Positions 17,507-26,514 of a DNA stretch of 64,000 bases are shown here, one piece after another. The position numbers were made by a program, and so were the translations under genes. The notes under the pieces are model-generated. The model saw only the letters and a program-made list of their open reading frames with translations. It was not told where the DNA came from and did no database searches. The stretch is from Sphingomonas sp. JC676 (GTDB taxonomy: Bacteria; Pseudomonadota; Alphaproteobacteria; Sphingomonadales; Sphingomonadaceae), in contig NZ_JACTGR010000001.1 of the NCBI RefSeq assembly GCF_014489075.1, forward strand, positions 248,001-312,000, given 5' to 3'. The stretch's first letter is position 1, and every line of letters begins with the position of its first letter.

Positions 17507-18703
17507 ATGCCGAAGAAGAAGAAAGTCCTCTTCGCGATCAATTCGCTGGCGGGGGGCGGAGCCGAACGTGTACTCACCACCTTGCTGGCGGCGTCGGAGC
17601 CGTGGCGCGAGCGCTATGCGCTGCATCTGGCCCTGCTCGACCAGGAGCCCCGCGTCTATGCGGTTCCCGACTGGATCGAGATCCATCAGCTCGACGCACG
17701 GCACAAGCCCGTCTCCGGCCTGTTCCAGCTCCGCAGCCTTGTCGCCCGGCTCGCGCCCGATGTGACTCTCAGCTTCCTCACCCGCGCGAATGTCGCCAAT
17801 GCGGTGGCGATGGCGGGGCGCGGCAAGCCCTGGCTGATCAGCGAGCGCGTCAACACCTCCGCGCATCTCGGCTCGGGCACGGGCGCGAAATTTGCCAAAG
17901 CAATGGTTCGGGCAAGCTATCCGCGCGCAAGCCATGTGATCGCGGTGTCCGAGGGCGTTGTCGAGGATCTGGTCGTCAATTTCGGCGTTCGCCGGGATCG
18001 GGTGTCTGCGATTGCCAATCCGGTCGATCATCGACGCATTGCCGAGCTGGCGCGCGAAATGCCGTCGTTCCGGCCGCGGGGCGCCTATGTGATCGCGGCC
18101 GGGCGGCTCGTTCCGAACAAGAATTTTTCCATGCTGCTCGGCGCCTATGCGGAAGCGCAGCTGCCGGCGCGGTTGGTCATTCTCGGCGAGGGGCCGGAGC
18201 GCGGTGCGCTCGAAGCCCGAGCGCGCGCGCTCGGCATTGCCGACCGGGTCGACATGCCTGGATTTATCGACAACCCCTATGCGCTGCTCGCGCGCGCCGA
18301 GCTGTTCGCCATGCCATCCAATGCCGAGGGTTTCCCCAACGGCCTGGTCGAGGCGATGGCATGCGGACTGCCGGTCGTGGCGACCAATTGCGCGTCCGGT
18401 CCGTCGGAGATCCTGGCCGACATGGCGCGCGAAGCGGTCGCCGGCCCGATGGACGTGGATGCGGGTGCGCTGGTACCGACCGACGATCCCAAGCGTTTCG
18501 CGGCCGCCCTTCGGGCCGTACATGCCGAACCCCGGCGCACGACTGCAGGAGTCGCGGCGCGGCAGCGCTCGCTCGCTTATGGCGTCGAACAGGCAGCAGA
18601 GAATTACTGGGCAAGGATCGAAAGGGCGCTCGAGCACCGCTCGTGGGCGACCGGAGACGTTCGAAATGGAGAAATCGTGTTGAGTTCTGGAGTATCGCAA
18701 TGA
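17507..18703 (+). CDS. GT4-family glycosyltransferase
   Basis: A 398-residue GT-B enzyme. The N terminus LFAINSLAGGGAERVLTTLL is the typical Gly-rich acceptor/donor loop. The C-terminal half has AAGRLVPNKNFSMLL and the donor motif PSNAEGFPNGLVEAMACGLPVV with E-x7-E. It resembles glycosyltransferases of the GalNAc/WbpY-like group, but the sugar is not predictable. It is first in a tightly packed unit, since its TGA overlaps the ATG of the export lipoprotein gene by four bases (ATGA). Confidence 0.92.
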   Translation: MPKKKKVLFAINSLAGGGAERVLTTLLAASEPWRERYALHLALLDQEPRVYAVPDWIEIHQLDARHKPVSGLFQLRSLVARLAPDVTLSFLTRANVANAVAMAGRGKPWLISERVNTSAHLGSGTGAKFAKAMVRASYPRASHVIAVSEGVVEDLVVNFGVRRDRVSAIANPVDHRRIAELAREMPSFRPRGAYVIAAGRLVPNKNFSMLLGAYAEAQLPARLVILGEGPERGALEARARALGIADRVDMPGFIDNPYALLARAELFAMPSNAEGFPNGLVEAMACGLPVVATNCASGPSEILADMAREAVAGPMDVDAGALVPTDDPKRFAAALRAVHAEPRRTTAGVAARQRSLAYGVEQAAENYWARIERALEHRSWATGDVRNGEIVLSSGVSQ

Positions 18704-19263
18704 AGTGGCGAATGCAGATCGCATTGGCAGCGTCGCTGACGCTGCTTACCGCATGTTCAGGCCAGAGCCCGGTAGCCGGCGCCGGCTCGACACCGCCGCC
18801 CGCCGCCGCGTTCAAGCTATCCCCGGGCGACAAGGTCAAAGTCACCACCTTTGGCGAGGCGTCGCTGACCGGCGACTTCGAGATCACCCCGGCCGGGCTG
18901 ATCTCGTTCCCCCTGATCGGCGAGATACAGGCGGCTGGGCTTCAGCCCGAAGAAGTCTCCCGCGCGATCGAGGCGAAGCTCAAGGAAGGCTATCTGCTCG
19001 AGCCCAAGGTCTCGATCCAGGTGGCCAATTTCCGCCCGATCTACATCCTGGGCGAGGTCAACAAGCCGGGCGAATATCCCTATGTCCAGGGGCTGACGAT
19101 CCGCGGCGCGGTGGCCAAGGCCGACGGGTTCACCTATCGCGCCAACGAGAAGCGCGTCTTTGTGAAGCGGGCGGGCGAGGCCGGAGAGACGGAATATCCG
19201 CTGACCGCCGACTTCGCGGTGCTTCCGGGTGACACCATCCGCTTTGCCGAGCGATATTTCTGA
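18700..19263 (+). CDS. Wza/GumB-like polysaccharide export lipoprotein
   Basis: A 187-residue outer-membrane polysaccharide export (OPX) protein. It has a lipoprotein signal with lipobox LLTAC-S (Cys near residue 19), the Poly_export domain (LSPGDKVKVTTFGEASLTG, then ISFPLIGEIQAAG) and one SLBB domain (IYILGEVNKPGEYPY). It is short, like GumB of the xanthan system, and lacks the C-terminal transmembrane helix of E. coli Wza. It would form the periplasmic/outer-membrane conduit with the Wzc-like protein at 5526. The start overlaps the preceding stop (ATGA). Confidence 0.94.
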   Translation: MKWRMQIALAASLTLLTACSGQSPVAGAGSTPPPAAAFKLSPGDKVKVTTFGEASLTGDFEITPAGLISFPLIGEIQAAGLQPEEVSRAIEAKLKEGYLLEPKVSIQVANFRPIYILGEVNKPGEYPYVQGLTIRGAVAKADGFTYRANEKRVFVKRAGEAGETEYPLTADFAVLPGDTIRFAERYF

Positions 19264-20000
19264 TGGACGCGGTGGTCGGAACGCTGGGGCACGAACCGTC
19301 CGCGTCGGATCAGGACAGCAACGAGACCGGCAAGCCGCATCGGCGCGGCTGCCCGGTGAGCTTCGCCAAGCTGAAGGCGTTGCTGGCGGCCGATCTCTAT
19401 CGCTATGCCGGGCGGGTGAGCTTCGGCGCTTTCGTGCGCCATTATGCCTTCACGCCTGGATATAAATACACCGTGCTGATGCGCACTTGCGGCTGGCTGA
19501 AGCTCAAGCCGCTGAAGGGCTTCGGGCTGTTCCCGATCGTCAAGCTGATGCTGCTGCGCGCGCGCTACAAATACGGCTTCGCGATCCCTGAATATACCGA
19601 GATCGGGCCCGGCCTGTTCCTCAATCGCTTCGGCGGCTTCTACTTTCACGGCGACACCGTGCTCGGCGCCAATGTGAACGTCACCCACGGCGTCGTGCTC
19701 GGCTTCATGAATCGCGGCGCGCGGCGCGGCGCGCCGGTGATCGGTGACCGCACCTTCCTGGGATCGGGCGCCAAGGTGATCGGCGGGATCGACATCGGCG
19801 CAGACTCGGCGGTGGGCGCCAATGCGGTGGTCACCAGGGACGTGCCGCCGCGCGGCGTGGTCGGCGGCATTCCCGCCAAACTCCTGTCGGACCAGGGTTC
19901 GGAGGGCTATATCAACCGGATGGTGCCGCCCGAGATGCTCGCCGCATGCGAGGGCGCGCTATATGGCTGGCACGAGCGCCGAAACGGGCAATCGGCCTGA
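19263..20000 (+). CDS. Serine-acetyltransferase-like hexapeptide acyltransferase
   Basis: A 245-residue left-handed beta-helix acyltransferase of the CysE/WcaB group. The N-terminal helical part ends with AIPEYTEIGPGLFLNRF. The hexapeptide section has HGVVLGF, PVIGDRTFLGSGAKVIGGIDIG and VGANAVVTRDVPP, ending GIPAKLL. The catalytic His is the one in VTHGVV. It probably acetylates a sugar of the repeat unit from acetyl-CoA, the usual role of such genes in polysaccharide loci. It starts one base inside the stop of the export gene (TGATG). Confidence 0.87.
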   Translation: MDAVVGTLGHEPSASDQDSNETGKPHRRGCPVSFAKLKALLAADLYRYAGRVSFGAFVRHYAFTPGYKYTVLMRTCGWLKLKPLKGFGLFPIVKLMLLRARYKYGFAIPEYTEIGPGLFLNRFGGFYFHGDTVLGANVNVTHGVVLGFMNRGARRGAPVIGDRTFLGSGAKVIGGIDIGADSAVGANAVVTRDVPPRGVVGGIPAKLLSDQGSEGYINRMVPPEMLAACEGALYGWHERRNGQSA

Positions 20001-20012
20001 TCGCCCCGGCCG

Positions 20013-21311
20013 TCACAACCCGGAGAAGGTGACGCCGACCGAGATCCGGTTGTCGATGAATTCGCGCCCGGGCAGCGCCCCCGTGCTCGACTGGCTGCGG
20101 CGCTGGAAGTCGCCGCGCAGCGCGATGCGCTTGCTCATCAGATAGCTCGCGCTCGCGCGCAGGGTCCAGCGGTCGTCCTTGCGGTCGAGATTCTGGAAGT
20201 CGCGCTTTTCCAGCTCGGCGCTCGCGCCCAGGATCAGATTGCGCAGCAGCTCGTAATCGGCGCGCAGCGTCGTGGTGGTCTTGAGATAACCGGTCGCCCC
20301 GAGGATGCCCGTCTCGCTCACGCTCCGGTCGATCGTGCCGGTCACGGTGATCAGCGGCGTCATGAAATAGGCGACTTCGCCGCGAACCAGGAGGCCCGAG
20401 ATATTGCGGAACGTCGGGTCTTTATAATTCTGCTGCAGATAGCCCAGGCGCAGCGACCCGCGCATCATCCGGCCCAGCTCGAAGCTCGATCCGGCGGCGA
20501 GCTCGAAGCCGGTCGAATCGCGCGCCGGCACCGGCCCGATCCGGGTACGGTAGTCGCGCGCGTTGTAGGAGCCGGCGAGGAACAGGGCGATGCTGGGATT
20601 GAGCGCATATTCGCTGATCCCGGTGGCGGTTACGGTCGTGTGGTCGCGAAAGTCCTGGTCCACCACGGTATCCGTCGGCGTGCGGCCGTCGCGATAGTCG
20701 CGATTCTCGATGTCGATCACGCCGCGCAGCCGGAGCCGGTTGAAGGTGTGCGACAGCGTCGCGCTGCCGTCGGTGATCGTGAACAGGGTCGGGCGGACCG
20801 AATTGGTGGGCGAATCGGGTGAGACGCGTTCCTGGCTGTAGCGCCCGTGCGAGGCGGCCAGCGAAAGGCTGGTGTCGCGGCTGATCGTGTAGAGCGCGTG
20901 CCCGTCGAAATTATACTGGGTGGCGTTCTCGCTCGCGCGGTCGAAATAGCGCAGCAGGTCGAGCTCCCCATTCAGCGACAGGCGAAGATTGGGCGAGGGG
21001 CGCGTGATCGAGATGCGCGGGCGGATACGGACATAGCCGTCGCCGATCCGATCGGTCCGCTGCGCGTAGAGATTGTCGTCATACCCCGCCCCGATGGCGA
21101 TCCGCGGCATGACTTCGATCGAACCGAACTCGAGGGGTTCGGGCGTGTAGTCGGGGCGCGGCCGCTCGAGCACGCTGACGTTGCGGTCGCGGCCGAAGCT
21201 GTTCTCCGAAGAGACCGAGCCAAGCGAATCGGTCGCGTCCGATTGCTGGGCCCGGGCGGGAAATGCGAGCGTGAGGCTCGCCATGCAGGCGGAGGCCAAT
21301 AAAGGTTTCAT
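20013..21311 (-). CDS. Outer-membrane beta-barrel protein of the exopolysaccharide locus
   Basis: A 432-residue protein with a Sec signal peptide (cleavage after FPARA, about residue 21), then a region of alternating beta strands with aromatic girdles and a C-terminal strand ending in VGVTFSGL, typical of BamA-recognised barrels. Strand-like repeats of about 20-25 residues run through residues 75-430. Similar barrels occur in sphingomonad exopolysaccharide clusters, where they are thought to act in polymer export or anchoring. It lies convergent to the acetyltransferase gene and three bases beyond the start of the phosphatase-fold gene. Confidence 0.82.
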   Translation of the reverse strand: MKPLLASACMASLTLAFPARAQQSDATDSLGSVSSENSFGRDRNVSVLERPRPDYTPEPLEFGSIEVMPRIAIGAGYDDNLYAQRTDRIGDGYVRIRPRISITRPSPNLRLSLNGELDLLRYFDRASENATQYNFDGHALYTISRDTSLSLAASHGRYSQERVSPDSPTNSVRPTLFTITDGSATLSHTFNRLRLRGVIDIENRDYRDGRTPTDTVVDQDFRDHTTVTATGISEYALNPSIALFLAGSYNARDYRTRIGPVPARDSTGFELAAGSSFELGRMMRGSLRLGYLQQNYKDPTFRNISGLLVRGEVAYFMTPLITVTGTIDRSVSETGILGATGYLKTTTTLRADYELLRNLILGASAELEKRDFQNLDRKDDRWTLRASASYLMSKRIALRGDFQRRSQSSTGALPGREFIDNRISVGVTFSGL

Positions 21312-22228
21312 CGGCGCCCCAGGGTCACGAGCAGAGGATAGTGATCGGATCCGGTGGCCGACAGTCGCCGTGCCTCGACCAGTCCCCAGCCGGGTCCGGC
21401 ATAGAGGTGATCGATCGGCAGCAGCGGGACCGATCGGCGCCAGCTCGCCAGCGCGCGAGTCATCCGCGTCAGCGGAGACAAAGCCTTGTCCTGTTCGCGC
21501 ATCGCGGAGGCCCAGGGGGTAAGATTCATGTCGCCTGCAACGACGAGGCTAGCCGGATCGATCCGACGGACTGCGGCGGCGAGCTCCCAGCGCATGCGCG
21601 CCTGGGGACCGGGCGGCGACGGGTGGCCATAGTGAAGCGTCGCTACCGTGAAGGGTGCCATGCCGGGCGGCGTGATCCGCGCCCAGACGAGCGGCGGACC
21701 GAAGCTGCGCCCTTCGGCGTCGCGGAAATGATAGTCGCGCGCGCCGATCGGCCAGCGCGAGAAGATCGCCAGGTCGCAGCGTGTCGGGCAATCGGTGGAA
21801 TAGGGAAAATGCTGGCGAAGCGCCGCCAGCATCGGCCGGAAATTGCCGCTGGCCTCCTGGAGCAGGACGATATCGGGATGCGCATCGAGGATCGTCTGCG
21901 CCGTCTGGGCTGGATCGAGGTTCCGCTTCCAGACATTGTGGGTGACGATGCGGACCTGCGGCGCCCCTCGCGGCGCGCTCGGGATCGTCCGCAGCAGCTC
22001 CGGCGCGACGGTTCCGGCGATCGGGAGCAATGCGATCGCCGCCGCGATCAGCGGCCAGGGCCGGCTGGGCCAGGCAAGCACCGCGCCGAGCAGGATCGGC
22101 ACCGCATAGAGCGGCATGAACGTGGCATAGGCATCCAGGCTCGGCATGAAAATGCCGAGCGCCGCCGCCCAGGCAGCAATTATGCCGGCCGCGATGAGCA
22201 GGCATCCAAAGATCGAAAGGGGCTTCAC
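21308..22228 (-). CDS. Endonuclease/exonuclease/phosphatase-fold membrane-anchored protein
   Basis: A 306-residue protein with three N-terminal membrane segments (residues 6-95) followed by an EEP-fold domain. The metal-dependent active-site pattern is present: THNVWKRN (Asn), IVLLQEAS (Glu), VAGDMNLTPW (Asp, Asn) and SDHYPLL (Asp-His). The layout resembles YafD. The active domain would face the periplasm. The substrate is unknown; phosphodiesters in lipids or polysaccharide carriers are possible. The GTG start overlaps the TGA of the glycosyltransferase before it by four bases (GTGA), so it is translated with the exopolysaccharide genes. Confidence 0.83.
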   Translation of the reverse strand: MKPLSIFGCLLIAAGIIAAWAAALGIFMPSLDAYATFMPLYAVPILLGAVLAWPSRPWPLIAAAIALLPIAGTVAPELLRTIPSAPRGAPQVRIVTHNVWKRNLDPAQTAQTILDAHPDIVLLQEASGNFRPMLAALRQHFPYSTDCPTRCDLAIFSRWPIGARDYHFRDAEGRSFGPPLVWARITPPGMAPFTVATLHYGHPSPPGPQARMRWELAAAVRRIDPASLVVAGDMNLTPWASAMREQDKALSPLTRMTRALASWRRSVPLLPIDHLYAGPGWGLVEARRLSATGSDHYPLLVTLGRR

Positions 22229-23190
22229 GCGCGGGCAATTAACCGGTTTCGCAATGCATAGCCGCTCTGCCGCAGACTTCCGGGGATGATCCGGGCCGCG
22301 AGCACCAGTGCCGCCGTGCCGAAGCCTTCGGGCAGGCAGATGTCGCGCATGCGGATCGCCGTGCGCCCCGGATGCTTCATCGAATAGCGCGCATAATGCG
22401 CGATCTCCTGGTTCACGAGCCGCCGCAGCAGCACGACCTCCTCGGGAGTGGCGGTCTGCATCAGCCGATGCGCGGTCTCGACGAGGCAGGGCACGCCGAG
22501 CGTAGTGGTCGTTTTGCTGACCTTGTTTTCCGAATCGCGATGGAAGTCCGCGCTGACCTGCGGGACATAGCGGAGCGCGCCATGCGCCAGCACACGGAGC
22601 CACAGATCCTTGTCGCCGCCGCGCACGGCGCGGTCCTCTGGAAACAGCCCTGCACCGATCAGCGTGTCCCGGCGGATCGCGATAGCGCCGGTCCACATCG
22701 GACACTCGCGGACCGCGAGCCAGGCCCGCAGGAAACCGGCAAGATCGAGCGTGACCGGCTGTTCCAGTGCGGGCGCGATCCGCTGGGGCTTGCGGTGGTT
22801 CTCGAACACATGGTCGAACCGCGTGGCTACCGCGTGCACGTCGGGATCGGCCGCGATCGCCTCGGCAAGCAGCGCGAGATGATCGGGCCCCCAGAGGTCG
22901 TCGGCGTCGAGGAAGGCAATCCAGTTTCCTTCCGCCGCGCGGACGCCGAGATTGCGGCCCGCATAGCCGCCCGGGCCGGGCTTCATCAGCTCGAGCAGCC
23001 GGATACGCTGATCATCGATTGCCGCGACGATGGCGCGGCTGCCATCGGTCGAGCGATTATCGACCACGATGATCTCGTGCGCGGCGATGCTCTGGGCACG
23101 CACGCTCTCGATGGCCGCGCGGACATGCGATGCCTTGTTGAACAACGGCATCACGACGGAGAAGCGGGGGGAGAAGCGGGGTTCGGTCAT
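22225..23190 (-). CDS. GT2-family glycosyltransferase
   Basis: A 321-residue GT-A inverting glycosyltransferase. VVMPLFNKASHV at the N terminus, VVDNRSTDGS and AFLDADDLW (the DxD metal/nucleotide-sugar motif) are all present, and a GGDKDLWLRVL segment near residue 195 supplies the ED-like acceptor motif. It is the middle gene of a run on the minus strand (23190 start, with TGATG overlap upstream and GTGA overlap downstream). Confidence 0.92.
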   Translation of the reverse strand: MTEPRFSPRFSVVMPLFNKASHVRAAIESVRAQSIAAHEIIVVDNRSTDGSRAIVAAIDDQRIRLLELMKPGPGGYAGRNLGVRAAEGNWIAFLDADDLWGPDHLALLAEAIAADPDVHAVATRFDHVFENHRKPQRIAPALEQPVTLDLAGFLRAWLAVRECPMWTGAIAIRRDTLIGAGLFPEDRAVRGGDKDLWLRVLAHGALRYVPQVSADFHRDSENKVSKTTTTLGVPCLVETAHRLMQTATPEEVVLLRRLVNQEIAHYARYSMKHPGRTAIRMRDICLPEGFGTAALVLAARIIPGSLRQSGYALRNRLIARA

Positions 23191-24059
23191 CAGTCGCGCG
23201 CCGCCTTGCGGCCGACGGCCAGGTGGAGGAATTCAGCGATAGCGACGCCGGCAAGCTCGAGCGTGAGCATCATCACCGCCAGTTTTCGCCTCAGCGACAG
23301 CCCGGGCGAGATCGCCGCGCGCCGCAACCGTCTCACGGTATCGACCGCGGTGACCGCGAGGACGCGCGGAAGCCGCAGGCTGCGCCTGGTTCGATCCCAG
23401 CGTCCGCCGCTCAGCCGCTGGCGCTTGCGGACCAGTTCGGCGCGGCTGGCGCGCACCGGATGGCGCACGACCATCGCCGGCACATAGACAAGCGGCCGTC
23501 CCGCCTGCTTGATCCGCAGCGCCATCTGGCGGTCGCCGCCCGACTTGAGGCTCGCATCGAAGCCGCCGAGGCTGCGCAGCAGCTCCGTCTCGCTTGCCCA
23601 ATTGGCCGTCGCGCAATTGCCGCGCGCCGCATGGGCCTGGGGAAAGCTGAACAGGCGCTCATAGTCGCCGAACACGATTCCCTCCTGCTCGCCTTCGTCA
23701 AACAGGTCGATCTTGCCGGCCAGCACGCCGAAGCCCGGGTTCGCGCTCGCAGCCGCCAGGACGCGTTCGAGCCAGTCGGGATCTGGGACGCAATCCGCGT
23801 CGGTGAAGGCCGTGATCGGCGCCTCGACATGCGCGAGCGCGCGGTTGCGCGCGGCGTAGGAGCCGGGCGTCGGTTCTTCCAGAACTAGGGTGCCCGGGAA
23901 GGCGCGGGCTATTTCCGGCGTGCCGTCCGTCGACGCATTGTCGACGACGATGACCTGAAAGGCTTCGCGCGGGAGAGTCTGCCGCTCGATTGCCTCCAGG
24001 CAACGTCGCAGGATCGCCCGGCCATTCCATACCGGCACGACGACAGCGATTTGATACAT
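23190..24059 (-). CDS. GT2-family glycosyltransferase
   Basis: A 289-residue GT-A enzyme with VVVPVWNGRAIL, VVDNASTDGTP and the DxD motif in FTDADCVPD. GGFDASLKSGGDRQMALR supplies the usual acceptor-side acidic residues. A hydrophobic C-terminal stretch (residues 255-280) may associate with the membrane. The ATG at 24059 was chosen over an upstream start because the GT2 N terminus begins directly there. It is first of the three-gene unit ending with the EEP-fold gene. Confidence 0.91.
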   Translation of the reverse strand: MYQIAVVVPVWNGRAILRRCLEAIERQTLPREAFQVIVVDNASTDGTPEIARAFPGTLVLEEPTPGSYAARNRALAHVEAPITAFTDADCVPDPDWLERVLAAASANPGFGVLAGKIDLFDEGEQEGIVFGDYERLFSFPQAHAARGNCATANWASETELLRSLGGFDASLKSGGDRQMALRIKQAGRPLVYVPAMVVRHPVRASRAELVRKRQRLSGGRWDRTRRSLRLPRVLAVTAVDTVRRLRRAAISPGLSLRRKLAVMMLTLELAGVAIAEFLHLAVGRKAARD

Positions 24060-24229
24060 GGAACGCCTTTTCTCGCTTGTTGCCGGTCCTAGCATCGGCT
24101 GCTGGGCGGCAAGGTCAACATCATGCTGCGATTGCGAAGGCGAGCCGCCCTGTTGGGGCGACGATCCGAGCTAGAGACGGGTTCGCGCGGGCCGCAGGGG
24201 CCGCTACGAATGGCGTCGGCCACCTCGAT

Positions 24230-24255
24230 CGTGTTGCACTGCGAAATGCAACACG
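24230..24255 (+). promoter_or_regulatory. Hairpin CGTGTTGCA-n8-TGCAACACG before the GT25 gene
   Basis: A perfect nine-base inverted repeat with an eight-base loop (CTGCGAAA), about 27 bases before the probable GTG start at 24282. The right arm ends just upstream of the GGAGCAGGAGG ribosome-binding region. It could be an operator or a leader hairpin affecting translation. Confidence 0.45.
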
Positions 24256-24281
24256 CGATCGGGAGCAGGAGGCGTGTAATA

Positions 24282-25043
24282 GTGTTACGAGATGTGCCGG
24301 AATTGGGCGACCCCGCCGAGATATGGGTGGTTTCGCTCGCGACAGCTGAGGCGCGGCGCAGTGCCTTTGCCGCGCGGGCCGGTAGTGCCGCGCTTCCCTG
24401 GCGATTCTTCGATGCCTGTACCGGACTGGCCGAGGGCATGGAACTCGATGAGCTTGCCATAAGCCGGAACAAGGGGCGCGGGCTCACCCGCGGCGAGATC
24501 GGCTGTTATGCCAGCCACTATTCGATCTGGCGCGACATGGTCGCGCGCGGCGTGCGCCAGGCGATCATTCTCGAGGACGATACGCTGGTCGACTGGGCGT
24601 ATCTCGATCGGCTGGCGCGTGCCGATCTCCACGCGACCGGTATCGATTATCTGCGTCTATATGCGAAGCGCCCGACCTATCAGCGCGTGGTTCGCGGCGA
24701 TTTCCTCCAGCATTCGCGCACCGTGGTGGAGCTGATCGGGCTCGCCTACGGCACGCAGGGCTATGCGATCACGCTGGACGCTGCGCAGCGCTTCGTCGCG
24801 CATTGCCGGACGGTCCAGCGGCCGATCGACGACGAGATGGATCGATCCTGGGCGCATGGCGTGCGCAACCTCGCTCTATTTCCGGCGCCGATCCTCGAAG
24901 CGACGGTAGCGTCCGATATCGGTGCTTCGCGCTTCGCGCCGAAAGCCGATCCCGCCTTTCACAGCCTTCGTCAGAAGGCCTGGCGGCGCCTGGAACGCAC
25001 CCGGATGCGCCTGCTGAAGGCGAGGCGGCTCCTTGAACGCTGA
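24282..25043 (+). CDS. GT25-family glycosyltransferase
   Basis: A 253-residue protein of the LPS-type GT25 family: EIWVVSLATAEARRSAF at the N terminus, LTRGEIGCYASHYSIWRDM in the middle and the donor motif IILEDDTLVDW near residue 100. YGTQGYAIT is the usual acceptor-side segment. It would add one sugar of the repeat unit or modify LPS. The start is uncertain: GTG 24282 has GGAGCAGGAGG nine bases upstream, while ATG 24246 lies inside the hairpin arm and has no ribosome-binding site. Its end overlaps the flippase start by 11 bases. Confidence 0.88.
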   Translation: MLRDVPELGDPAEIWVVSLATAEARRSAFAARAGSAALPWRFFDACTGLAEGMELDELAISRNKGRGLTRGEIGCYASHYSIWRDMVARGVRQAIILEDDTLVDWAYLDRLARADLHATGIDYLRLYAKRPTYQRVVRGDFLQHSRTVVELIGLAYGTQGYAITLDAAQRFVAHCRTVQRPIDDEMDRSWAHGVRNLALFPAPILEATVASDIGASRFAPKADPAFHSLRQKAWRRLERTRMRLLKARRLLER

Positions 25044-26514
25044 AGCGCCCGGAAGCTTCGACGCGAATCTGCGCAAGCGCAGCCGCAGTTCGATCGGCTG
25101 GACCGTGACGCGGTTCCTGTCGGACCAATTATTCTCCTTCATCGTCTTCGTCGCGCTGGCGCGGCTGCTGACCCGCGCCGATATCGGCGCCTTTTCGGTG
25201 ATGGCATTCACCGCTGAGGCGTTTCGCATCGTCGCGACCGCGGGGCTAGTCCAGACGATCGCACGGCGGCGCGAGATTACGCCGGCCTTTCTCGACACCA
25301 TCTATCGCTCGCAACAGGCATTCTCCTTTGTCTCCGCCTTCACGATTATGCTGCTTGCCCAGCCGATCGCGGATTCGATGCACGCGCCGAATATCGCGCT
25401 GCCCCTGGCGGTGATGAGCCTGGTGCTGCCGATCTCCTCGTTCGGCGGGACGCACATGGCGCTCAGGCTGCGCGAGTTCGGCCACCGCACCACCGCGCTG
25501 CGCTCGGTGGTCGGCGGGCTGATCGGCGGCACCTGCGCGATCGTCGCCGCGTTTTGCGGGCTGGGCCTGTGGAGCATGGTGATCCAGCGGATTGTCACCG
25601 AAGTGGCGGGCGTGGTCCTGTCGCGCGGCTCCTATGACTGGAAGCCGGGCTGGGCATTCGAATGGGCGATCCTGCGTGGCAATCTGGCGCTCAACGGCAG
25701 CCTGATCTACGTCCAGCTCGTCTTCCTCGCCACGGTGCGCGTGCAGGAGATCGCGATCGGCGCCGGGATCGGGCTCGCCGCGGTCGGCGTCTACCGCACC
25801 GCCTGGCGCGTCGTCGAACTGATCGGCCGCGGGGCTATCCAGCCCTTTACCCAGGTGGCGGTGCAAACCCTGGCGCGCGTCAAGGACGAGCTGCCTGAGC
25901 TCCGCCGCGCCTATCAGTGGATGATTTCGCAATCCTCGGCGATTTCCTTCCCGGCGCTTGTCGGATTCGGTGCGCTGGCGCCGGTCCTGGTACCCGGGCT
26001 GTTCGGCGCGAAGTGGCACGATGCGGGGAATCTGGCGCAGATATTTGCGTTCATGGCGCTGCCTTTCACGCTCAATTTCTTCGCATCGCCTTCGCTCAGC
26101 GTGCTCGGAGCGTCGCGGAGCCTGATTCTTCTGTCGACGACCCAGTTCGTGCTCGGATTCATTCTCACGCTCGCGGCTTTGCCCTTCGGCATATTCGCGG
26201 TGGCGATCTCCTATGTCGTGCGCGCCTATGTGACGGTGCCGATGCAGATCGTGCTGCTCCAGCGCGCATCGGGCATCCGTCCGTCGGACACGTTCCGGGC
26301 GATCGCGGCTCCGTTGTTCGCATCCACCGCGATGGGGATATTCCTCGCGCTGGCGATGCGCCTGCTCTCGCCCGAGCTTGGCGGCTGGTGGACGATCCTG
26401 CTCCTCACCGTGCTGGGCTCGCTCTTCTACGCCGCCGTGCTGCTCGCAATCTCGCGCGAATGGCGCGGTCGCAGCAAATCCATCCTCAAACGTCTTCGAA
26501 AGGGCCGATCATGA
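25033..26514 (+). CDS. Wzx-like oligosaccharide flippase
   Basis: A 493-residue MATE/MVF-type membrane protein of the polysaccharide synthase family with about 12-14 hydrophobic segments. The N terminus carries the family pattern W-T-x-T-R-F-L-S-D-Q, followed by LARLLTRADIGAFSVM. It should flip the undecaprenyl-linked repeat unit to the periplasm. The TTG start lies inside the end of the GT25 gene, and its stop overlaps the pyruvyltransferase start (ATGA), so the three genes are co-translated. Confidence 0.93.
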   Translation: MNAEAPGSFDANLRKRSRSSIGWTVTRFLSDQLFSFIVFVALARLLTRADIGAFSVMAFTAEAFRIVATAGLVQTIARRREITPAFLDTIYRSQQAFSFVSAFTIMLLAQPIADSMHAPNIALPLAVMSLVLPISSFGGTHMALRLREFGHRTTALRSVVGGLIGGTCAIVAAFCGLGLWSMVIQRIVTEVAGVVLSRGSYDWKPGWAFEWAILRGNLALNGSLIYVQLVFLATVRVQEIAIGAGIGLAAVGVYRTAWRVVELIGRGAIQPFTQVAVQTLARVKDELPELRRAYQWMISQSSAISFPALVGFGALAPVLVPGLFGAKWHDAGNLAQIFAFMALPFTLNFFASPSLSVLGASRSLILLSTTQFVLGFILTLAALPFGIFAVAISYVVRAYVTVPMQIVLLQRASGIRPSDTFRAIAAPLFASTAMGIFLALAMRLLSPELGGWWTILLLTVLGSLFYAAVLLAISREWRGRSKSILKRLRKGRS

